A stretch of DNA of 64,000 nucleotides, from positions 310,001 through 374,000 of the forward strand of contig JAIOKI010000008.1 of NCBI GenBank assembly GCA_028335825.1, in the 5' to 3' direction. Each line of letters begins with the position of its first letter. Position 1 is the first letter of the stretch. Of this stretch, positions 58,123-64,000 are shown piece after piece. A program made the position numbers and the translations under genes. The stretch is from Nosema muscidifuracis. Taxonomy: Eukaryota; Microsporidia; Nosematidae. Under the pieces are notes generated by a model that ran no database searches, had not been told where the DNA came from, and saw nothing but the letters and a program-made list of their open reading frames with translations.

Positions 58123-59520
58123 TCACATATCTTTGATTACCATAATAGGTTTAACACGACAGGCAGTTTTTGTAATTCCATTTAACTCACTACATTTAAC
58201 AACTTCATCAATATTTTTATAACATTCAGGTGCTTCTTCAATAATTCCCTTAACACTTCCACTTTTTACAAATATATTTTTACTTCTAAGATCTTCAATA
58301 ATTTTATCATGTTCAAATAATTTTTTACTATCTTTTCTTTGAATAATTCTACCAGATCCATGGCAAGTACTTCTATAAGTCTTTATACAATCATTACCAC
58401 ATATTATATATGAAGATGTACCCATAGATCCTCCAACTAGAACAGGTTGACCTATTTCTTTATATTTAAATGGTAATTCTTGATTATAAGGTTCTAATAT
58501 ACGACTAGCACCTTTTCTTATAATCAAAGAATCAAGATCATTTTCTATTTTTGCTATATTATGACTAGTATCATAAATTAATTCACATTCCAATCTTGGA
58601 TAAAGAAGTTCTTTAAGACATTTTATTACATTTTGTGATATCATTGCACGATTTCCAAATGCAAAATTACAAGCACTAGACATTCCTCTAGTATAATCTA
58701 AAGATAAATGATGATCTGCTGGTAAATAAACAGATTCGTTAAAATTAGTAGAAGTATCTAAATTTAAATAACCACCAATACCAAATGTTGAAACTTCTTC
58801 GTTAAATTTAATTAGACTTTCTCTACATACATTATATCCTAATCCTCTTGATCCACTATGAACAGAAATAACAATTTGATTTTCTTTTAATCCCATAACA
58901 TCACAAAGTCCTTTATCAAATATTTTCTCTACGTATTCAATTTCAAGATAATGATTTCCACATCCTAAAGATCCAAATTGATGGATTCCTCTACCTTTAC
59001 TTTTTTGACTTACATTTTTACTACATCCTTCATATTTACCACCCGACTCAGTGTATTCAATATTATCCCACCCTATAATTTTATTTTTAGCCAAGAATTC
59101 AAGTCCATAATCAAGTATTCCATTCAAATCTTGTAAAGATATTTCTTTAGATGATATATTAATATTATCAAGGATCTTTTGTATATCAATATCTTCAAGT
59201 GACAGATTAGTTTTTATACACCGTACTCCACAATTTATATCATAACCTACACCACCAGGCATAATTATTGGATTATCTTGTAATCCAAATGATGTAACTG
59301 ATCCTATAGGAAGAACATATCCCCCATGTAGATCTGGTAGACCTATCACAGTTTTAGTAACTCCAGGAAGTTTTGTTATATTAGTTAACTGTGTAAGTAA
59401 TTTTTTATCATCAAGGATTTGTTTCTGTAAATCTAATGTAGCATATATTTTACAATCTGTGTTCATATTTGGTGAATAGTCTTTTGAAATATTTATTGAT
59501 AAATCTGTTATGTTAATCAT
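58123..59520 (-). CDS. RTCB: RNA-splicing ligase RtcB
   Basis: 465 aa. RtcB joins 2',3'-cyclic phosphate (3'-phosphate) and 5'-OH RNA ends using GTP and Mn2+, sealing tRNA exons after intron removal. Motifs in order are: GGVGYDINCGVR near residue 89 (metal-binding Asp and Cys); GSLGCGNHYLE near 185 (metal His); SVHSGSRGLG near 218; CNFAFGNRAM near 283; GGSMGTSSY near 362; and STCHGSGRII near 384, holding the His that is guanylylated in the family. All key residues I know are present. Human RtcB is 505 aa; the shorter length comes from trimmed loops. Start set by a TTACCCCC box abutting the ATG. Downstream lies a minisatellite. Confidence 0.95.
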   Translation of the reverse strand: MINITDLSINISKDYSPNMNTDCKIYATLDLQKQILDDKKLLTQLTNITKLPGVTKTVIGLPDLHGGYVLPIGSVTSFGLQDNPIIMPGGVGYDINCGVRCIKTNLSLEDIDIQKILDNINISSKEISLQDLNGILDYGLEFLAKNKIIGWDNIEYTESGGKYEGCSKNVSQKSKGRGIHQFGSLGCGNHYLEIEYVEKIFDKGLCDVMGLKENQIVISVHSGSRGLGYNVCRESLIKFNEEVSTFGIGGYLNLDTSTNFNESVYLPADHHLSLDYTRGMSSACNFAFGNRAMISQNVIKCLKELLYPRLECELIYDTSHNIAKIENDLDSLIIRKGASRILEPYNQELPFKYKEIGQPVLVGGSMGTSSYIICGNDCIKTYRSTCHGSGRIIQRKDSKKLFEHDKIIEDLRSKNIFVKSGSVKGIIEEAPECYKNIDEVVKCSELNGITKTACRVKPIMVIKDM

Positions 59521-59528
59521 TGGGGGTA
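59521..59528 (-). promoter_or_regulatory. TTACCCCC start box (minus)
   Basis: On the minus strand it runs TTTACCCCCA then ATG 59520. Strongest C-run of the set. Confidence 0.75.
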
Positions 59529-59606
59529 AATTAAAAAAATATTATTTTTTAAAATATACGTTAATATTAGAAATTATTTTTAAAAATATTATATATTTAT
59601 TTAATT

Positions 59607-59835
59607 AATATTTGATAATTTTATTATTAAAATTCATTATAAAACATCTTTACTAAAAAATATTATAAACTTACATAAATATTTGATAATTTTATTATTA
59701 AAATAGAATTATGAAACATCTTTAATAGAATATTAAAAAGATCTAAAATAAACTTACATAAATATTTGATAATTTTATCTACCATTAAAATTCATTATGA
59801 AACATCTTTAATAGAATATTATAAAGATCCAATAA
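59607..59835. repeat. AT-rich tandem repeat upstream of RtcB
   Basis: About three to four imperfect copies of a ~75-bp unit around AATATTTGATAATTTTATTA and GAAACATCTTTAATAGAATA. No ORF. Confidence 0.7.
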
Positions 59836-59930
59836 AAAATTATAACTTTATAAAATAAGTCTTATGCATACAATTAAAATCCTAAATAAAATTATCTAAT
59901 AAGAATTTTAAAACGAAATTCCATTTTTTT

Positions 59931-59935
59931 ACCCC
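59931..59935 (+). promoter_or_regulatory. TACCCC box without an ORF
   Basis: A start-type box (TTTTTTTACCCC) followed not by a long ORF but by the structured segment at 59945-60089. The next ATG gives only 19 codons. Confidence 0.45.
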
Positions 59936-59944
59936 AAATTTTAT

Positions 59945-60089
59945 ATCCATCACACCCAAGCGAAGGATCCATAAACATCTACTGAAGATGTCTAACCTAT
60001 ATTATTTTTATTCAATATGCTTCATGGACCTTTTAAATGGTATCTAAAGATTCGATCTTGTACTGTTTTGTTTGTCAGTGGTGATGGAT
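59945..60089 (+). ncRNA. Candidate structured RNA, unidentified
   Basis: About 145 nt of less AT-rich sequence in an otherwise bare spacer. A perfect 9-bp stem closes it: ATCCATCAC (59945-59953) with GTGATGGAT (60081-60089). Inside, GGATCCAT (59965-59972) pairs with ATGGACC (60024-60030) with one bulge. ACATCT-ACTGA-AGATGT (59975-59991) is a perfect hairpin, and AAGAT-TCG-ATCTT (60047-60059) is another. A TACCCC box lies 10 bases upstream and T runs follow the end. I do not recognise it as U1-U6, SRP, RNase P or MRP RNA. An 8-nt CTAACCTA at 59992-59999 could template a TTAGG-type telomere repeat, which is a guess. The strand is taken from the box. Confidence 0.45.
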
Positions 60090-60129
60090 TTTTATTTTAA
60101 TATTTTTTGAATTGTACAGATTTCTTTTA

Positions 60130-60322
60130 GAAATATTTAAAATTTTTATGTGTTTATTTTTATCTTTTGTACTTTTCAGTGATTATTTTATACATTTATT
60201 GGAAATAACTTATATTTTAATTAAATATTTAAAATTTGTATGTGTTTATTTTTATCTTTTGTACTTCTCAGTGATTATTTTATTTTATAAATTTATTGGA
60301 AATAACTTATATTTTAATTAAA
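60130..60322. repeat. ~98-bp direct repeat, two copies
   Basis: Two near-identical copies of a unit containing TGTGTTTATTTTTATCTTTT and TTGGAAATAACTTATATTTT. The 69-codon frame that runs through them is a repeat artefact. Confidence 0.75.
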
Positions 60323-60387
60323 TATTTACTAGTATTTCAATACATAAATAATAGTTTTTAATTAAATATTTACTGGTATTTTAATAC

Positions 60388-60436
60388 ATAAATATTTAAT
60401 TAAAATATAAGTTATTTCTAATAAATGTATAAAATA
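60388..60436. repeat. Inverted copy of part of the 98-bp unit
   Basis: TATTTAATTAAAATATAAGT... mirrors the 3' part of the direct repeat (about 60182-60228), so the region could form a ~45-bp stem with a ~160-nt loop. Confidence 0.65.
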
Positions 60437-60510
60437 AAATATAACTACTATGGTATTATTATAACATTAAATATATTAAATAATTTTTATAACATTAAAT
60501 ATTATTTTAA

Positions 60511-61002
60511 TTAAATTAGAAACGTATTCTGTACAAAATAATAATCATCAACAGATGCATCCTCATTTAATAAACTAGTAATCTGTCCATTTTCATATTG
60601 AAAATGTTCATCAAAAATTATTTTATCAAACCTGCATTTCATTTTACTAAGTTTATTGTACATAATAACATCCTGAAATCTTCTACTATCTCCTAAAACA
60701 AGTAAGACTCTTTTTATTTCTTTATCACAGTTCAAGAAGAATGACTTATAATTCTCAAAGAATTTATCAAAAAATATGTCAGTGTAAAAAGGAAACTCAT
60801 TATTACATTTTTCAGAATATATAGAATCAAAGATTGAATCATATATATTAAGATCTGTTATTATATCGTTAGAATAAGATATCACGTACATGTGAATTAT
60901 TTCATCTGGATTGATACTTTCAATACTTTCTAGACTATTACTTTGATATATAATATCTGGTGAATTACATATTATTGATCCTATTATGTATAATATATTC
61001 AT
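60511..61002 (-). CDS. Conserved-looking protein, unknown
   Basis: 163 aa, acidic, rich in Ile/Asp/Ser/Tyr. The first 12 residues (MNILYIIGSIIC) are hydrophobic; in form they could be a beta-strand of a Rossmann-like fold or a weak signal anchor. KRVLLVLGDSRRFQDVIMYNKL near residue 100 again looks like a strand-loop-helix. No family recognised. The ATG at 61002 is supported by a TCCCT box eight bases upstream (61009-61013). It stands alone, with repeats on one side and AT-rich DNA on the other. Confidence 0.7.
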   Translation of the reverse strand: MNILYIIGSIICNSPDIIYQSNSLESIESINPDEIIHMYVISYSNDIITDLNIYDSIFDSIYSEKCNNEFPFYTDIFFDKFFENYKSFFLNCDKEIKRVLLVLGDSRRFQDVIMYNKLSKMKCRFDKIIFDEHFQYENGQITSLLNEDASVDDYYFVQNTFLI

Positions 61003-61008
61003 TTTGAG

Positions 61009-61013
61009 AGGGA
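61009..61013 (-). promoter_or_regulatory. TCCCT start box (minus)
   Basis: Within eight bases of ATG 61002. It supports the unknown 163-aa protein. Confidence 0.55.
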
Positions 61014-61477
61014 TTAAAAGATTATTTAATTACTTAATTAATTAAATAAATAATTAAAATTTTAATTAATAATTAATTTCATTTATTAAGATATTTAGAT
61101 TATTTTTTAATATAATTATTATTAATTATACTTGAGATTACAAGAAAGAAATTTGAAGAATATTTTTTATAAATGAAGATTTAAGTATAAATTAAATTAT
61201 TTAATTTAAATAAAAAATAATTTAATAATAAAAATAAATTCCTATTTTAATATTTAAATAGTTTCATTTATTAAATAATTTAATTTTTAAAAATAATAAA
61301 AAATATTTACAAAATCATTTATTAAAAATTCAATTTATAAATTATTATAAAGTAATGTAATTCATTCTATTTAAATCTAAAGAATATTATAAAAAATTAT
61401 TTTATTTCTAAAATAATTCATAAATAATACAATTTATTCTACTTAAATTTATAAAAAATTATTTTATTTTTTTTAGC
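61014..61477. other. AT-rich intergenic stretch
   Basis: About 460 bp of A/T runs; no ORF, RNA or repeat that I can support. Confidence 0.5.
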
Positions 61478-61621
61478 ATGAATGAAAATAATAAAAAATT
61501 TGATGATTTTAAATATGGACTATTTAGTAAAATTAAAAGGTCTAATGTTCTTAAGCATGAAGAACATGAGGAAAGTGTTCTAGAAAACTGGTCTGATGAT
61601 GATATATTTGACTTAGAATAA
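61478..61621 (+). CDS. Small acidic ORF, unknown
   Basis: 47 aa starting MNENNKKFDDFKYGLF and ending VLENWSDDDIFDLE. It is the only coding-like frame between the 163-aa protein and cytochrome b5. The Trp in an acidic tail (ENWSDDD) vaguely recalls the Sem1/DSS1 proteasome-lid peptide, but Sem1 has two such Trp motifs and a C-terminal helix, which are absent, so this is not claimed. There is no CCC box. TTTTTTTTAG just before the ATG could equally be a splice acceptor, in which case an upstream exon is missing. Confidence 0.4.
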   Translation: MNENNKKFDDFKYGLFSKIKRSNVLKHEEHEESVLENWSDDDIFDLE

Positions 61622-61624
61622 TAT

Positions 61625-61722
61625 TAATAATAATAAAAATTTACTAAGAAAATATTAATTATGATAAAAATTTACTAAGAAAATATTAATTATAATAAAA
61701 ATTTACTAAGAAAATATTAATT
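61625..61722. repeat. ~36-bp AT repeat, three copies
   Basis: Three near-identical copies of AAAATTTACTAAGAAAATAT plus a short variable link, directly after the 47-aa ORF. Confidence 0.8.
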
Positions 61723-62640
61723 GATGAATTTAATTATTATCAGTTTTTGATAAATCAAGAATAAAATTCATGATAGATTTTTAACTCTATTTTCTTAAGT
61801 AAGTTCTTCTTAGAAGTTATAATTAATTTATCTTTTATAGATATAAATATAATATCAAAAATATATTTTTTCTTCTCTCCTGATTTTATTTTTCCAATAA
61901 ATATTTTTATTTTTTTTATCAATTAAAATATATTCTAGTATGTTAAATAATTGTTTAAAGTAAGGACTGTAACAAGAAAGTTTGAGGAATTCACAAAACT
62001 TTCTGAAATTATGTTTTATAAAATATTAATTACAAATCCTAAACACCACTTCATTATCATCTAAAATTTCTCTTGATAGAATTATACTTAAAATATAATA
62101 TCTATAATTTCTTACAAGTATTTAAAAGGACTTCATTTCCAATTAATATCAGATATATCCATTGATATAAGAAAAGTCCTTTTATACTTTTTATTTTGTT
62201 ATTTTTATATTAGAGTAAATTAAAATAAGTTATGAAAGATTAGAAATATATTTGATCAGTAGATAAAATATTAAAGTAATTTATTCGTTATTTGAAATAT
62301 TTAAAATAAGAGTGGTTGTATTTACAATTTATCAAATTAATATATTTCAAGATAAAAATTTAATATTCATTTTTATAGTAAAAAGTAATTCATATCAGAA
62401 AAATAAATAATTTTATAGTTCTTATTACTAAATATTTCTTATTACTTGATATTACTTACTTGATATTTCTTATTACTTGATATTTCTTATTACTTGATAT
62501 TTCTTGCTTAATATTATTTAGTACTTTTTTATAATGTTATAAAAAGTTGATTTTTATAGAATCGAAATATTTTTAAAGATTTTTTTTGAAATACAATTTT
62601 TAATAAGAGATTTGTCTAGCCTTAACAATTTTTAAAATAT
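61723..62640. other. Long AT-rich intergenic region with hairpins
   Basis: About 0.9 kb without an ORF. It holds two clear hairpins: 61975-62004 (AGAAAGTTT / AAACTTTCT) and 62116-62189 (AAGTATTTAAAAGGACTT / AAGTCCTTTTATACTT, with an inner ATATCA/TGATAT stem). It also holds a TTGATATTTCTTATTAC short tandem repeat at about 62450-62515. The hairpins could belong to an RNA gene. Confidence 0.5.
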
Positions 62641-62650
62641 TAATTTTTTT

Positions 62651-62655
62651 ACCCT
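62651..62655 (+). promoter_or_regulatory. TACCCT start box
   Basis: TTTTTTTACCCTGAAAGTG: a canonical box followed by CTG/GTG but no ATG, at the predicted start of the cytochrome b5 gene. Confidence 0.65.
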
Positions 62656-62659
62656 GAAA

Positions 62660-62917
62660 GTGAATACTGATAAATTTATTAAAGAATTTACTATTGAAGA
62701 AGTAAAAAAACATAACACTTTGACTGATTGTTACATAATATTAGATGAAAAGGTATTTAATATTACAAATTTTATTAATAAACATCCTGGAGGTAAAAAT
62801 ATCTTGTTAAAATATGCTGGAATGAATATAACAAAAATATATAAACAAATTCATGGAAAAGATAGTGATTATATGAAATATTTGGAAAATAATTTCATTG
62901 GAATAATAAAAAAATGA
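62660..62917 (+). CDS. Cytochrome b5-like heme-binding protein
   Basis: 85 aa from GTG 62660. Cytochrome b5 domains hold a heme between two histidines and pass electrons to desaturases, hydroxylases and sterol enzymes. Seen: FTIEEVKKHNTLTDCYIILDEKVFNITNFINKHPGG, with the hallmark HPGG at His42, then the second ligand His65 in KQIHGKDS, a spacing of 23 as in the family. There is no C-terminal membrane anchor, so the domain is soluble. Odd point: the frame has no ATG before the domain (first Met at residue 55). The TACCCT box sits just ahead, so translation probably begins at GTG 62660 (or CTG 62654), or the assembled base is wrong. Confidence 0.85.
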   Translation: MNTDKFIKEFTIEEVKKHNTLTDCYIILDEKVFNITNFINKHPGGKNILLKYAGMNITKIYKQIHGKDSDYMKYLENNFIGIIKK

Positions 62918-62996
62918 AATATCAAAATTGGTTTTTAATTTATAAAACGAGTTTCAGATTTTTTAAATAAATTGAGTACAGCATAAATAAATAAAA

Positions 62997-64000
62997 ATGA
63001 GAATTCTGTATATACTTCCTTATATATTATCTTTAGAAGATTATATTGTAATGTTCAAACGTAGACCTAATCTAACAAAATTTCAGGCAGATCTTAATTA
63101 TGAGAATAATATTATTAAAGCTACAAAATATTTTTCGGAAAATTCTAGGTTAGAACATAATATTAGTAACGGATTCTTGGCTAAAATGGATAGTGAGACG
63201 GTTAATAAATTAAAAAATGATGATGACATAGAAATTGTGGAAAAAGATTCTGTAGTAAAAATTAATGATTATAAAGTTCTAGACTTGTTTATAACACAAG
63301 ATACAAATAATTTATCAAATACATTTTCTAAATTTATACCTAAAAAGATGATTGTACAAAATCAAGCTCCTTGGGGATTAAGTAGAATACTTGGAAAGAG
63401 TTATCTAAAATCTCATAAATATATTTATCCTGAAAATGCTGGTAAAGATGTTGAAGTATATGTAATTGACACAGGAATTAATGTACTACATCCTGATTTT
63501 GAAGGAAGAGCTAGGTGGGGTGCTAATATGGTAGAGAATTCTGTAGATAAAGATGAGAATGGACATGGTACACATGTAGCAGGTGTTATTGGTGGATCAA
63601 AATATGGAATAAGTAAGAATACTAACTTAGTAGCAGTAAAAGTACTTGATTCAGATGGTGTAGGAATGGTTTCAAGAATTCTCAAAGGTATAGATTACGT
63701 TATTACTGAACATGAAAAAAAGAAAGACGTTCTTTATGATCTTGCTTCTGCTAAGTATTTAAGTAAGAAGTATAAAAAGAATTTGGAAGAAAGTCTTAAA
63801 GATTTTATAAATGATTCAGATCTTTTACCTAAGACAATTGTAAATATGAGTGTTGGTGGTGCAAAATCTATGGCTTTAAATTTTGCATTAGATTATGCTA
63901 CTTCTTTGGGTATACATTTCGCAGTTGCTGCTGGTAATGATCACGAAAATGCTTGTTCATATTCTCCTGGATCTTCAAAACACGCAATTACGATCGGTGC
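62997..64000 (+). CDS. Subtilisin-like serine protease (S8), 3' end outside window
   Basis: 334 codons are visible and the frame is open at the window edge. A hydrophobic start MRILYILPYILSLEDY reads as a signal peptide. Next, YIVMFKRRPNL to about residue 95 is an I9-type inhibitor propeptide. The catalytic domain begins near residue 125 (NQAPWGLSRI). Asp near 156 is in YVIDTGINVLHPDFEG, His near 189 is in NGHGTHVAGVIGG, and the oxyanion Asn near 314 is in AVAAGNDHENACSYSPGSS. The catalytic Ser (GTSMA) should lie just past the end. PWGLSRI and the proteinase-K-like order match microsporidian secreted subtilisins (SLP1/SUB1 type), linked with spores and the polar tube. No CCC box is near the ATG. 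Confidence 0.93.
   Translation, partial: MRILYILPYILSLEDYIVMFKRRPNLTKFQADLNYENNIIKATKYFSENSRLEHNISNGFLAKMDSETVNKLKNDDDIEIVEKDSVVKINDYKVLDLFITQDTNNLSNTFSKFIPKKMIVQNQAPWGLSRILGKSYLKSHKYIYPENAGKDVEVYVIDTGINVLHPDFEGRARWGANMVENSVDKDENGHGTHVAGVIGGSKYGISKNTNLVAVKVLDSDGVGMVSRILKGIDYVITEHEKKKDVLYDLASAKYLSKKYKKNLEESLKDFINDSDLLPKTIVNMSVGGAKSMALNFALDYATSLGIHFAVAAGNDHENACSYSPGSSKHAITIG

Noticed and set aside
60041-60062. tRNA T-arm-like TTCGATC in the candidate RNA
   Set aside because: No matching 5-bp T stem, D arm or acceptor; it fits better as a simple hairpin in the larger fold.
60112-60321. 69-codon hydrophobic frame
   Set aside because: It is two copies of a non-coding 98-bp repeat; no start box.
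61478-61621. Sem1/DSS1 identity for the 47-aa ORF
   Set aside because: Only one Trp-acidic motif, at the very end, and no C-terminal helix; similarity is too weak.

Overview
The window reads as a microsporidian genome segment from the Nosema/Vairimorpha group. The small-subunit rRNA opens with the short microsporidian 5' end and matches Nosema-type SSU as I remember it. The large-subunit RNA carries a 5.8S-like 5' end with no ITS2. The DNA is very AT-rich, the genes are compact and no introns are evident. Most starts in the gene-rich part sit 0-13 bases after a TACCC/GCCC box, the known microsporidian start signal.

Layout. (1) 1-13.7 kb is AT-rich DNA without intact genes, and very old Ty3/gypsy-type LTR fossils show through on both strands. 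(2) 13.7-17.6 kb holds a broken unidentified gene and a younger broken LTR element. (3) About 17.5-26.2 kb is the left arm of a large inverted repeat. On the minus strand it carries an intergenic spacer, SSU, ITS, LSU and a LINE (non-LTR retrotransposon) with a 1,022-codon ORF. (4) 26.2-37.4 kb is an AT-rich spacer with LTR fossils at both edges and a dead Merlin/ISXO2-like DNA transposon. (5) About 37.4-46.2 kb is the right arm, the same rDNA-LINE module on the plus strand. (6) 46.4-64 kb is normal gene-dense core.

The core genes, in order, are: a TBC-domain RabGAP; a 54-aa acidic ORF; a half-length M16 (insulysin-like) protein; Tad3, the tRNA adenosine deaminase partner subunit; Nop2, an rRNA m5C methyltransferase; a Q/P-rich and lysine-rich repeat protein; a three-SANT-domain protein on the minus strand; Rbx1, a RING-H2 protein; an Asn-rich coiled-coil protein; a tail-anchored protein; an unknown acidic/basic protein on the minus strand; the RNA ligase RtcB on the minus strand; a candidate structured RNA; an unknown 163-aa protein on the minus strand; a 47-aa acidic ORF; a cytochrome b5 domain protein without an ATG; and a subtilisin that runs off the window. 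Several of these serve RNA processing (Tad3, Nop2, RtcB); others serve ubiquitin ligation, membrane traffic and proteolysis.

The rDNA-LINE arms next to core genes look like a subtelomere, as in other microsporidia with rDNA near chromosome ends. Two such ends facing each other across 11 kb could be a real palindrome, a chromosome-end fusion or an assembly join. The most useful new points are the mirror-image rDNA/LINE module with uneven divergence between arms, the start-box logic that moves four gene starts, the candidate 145-nt structured RNA at 59945-60089, and the cytochrome b5 gene lacking an ATG.
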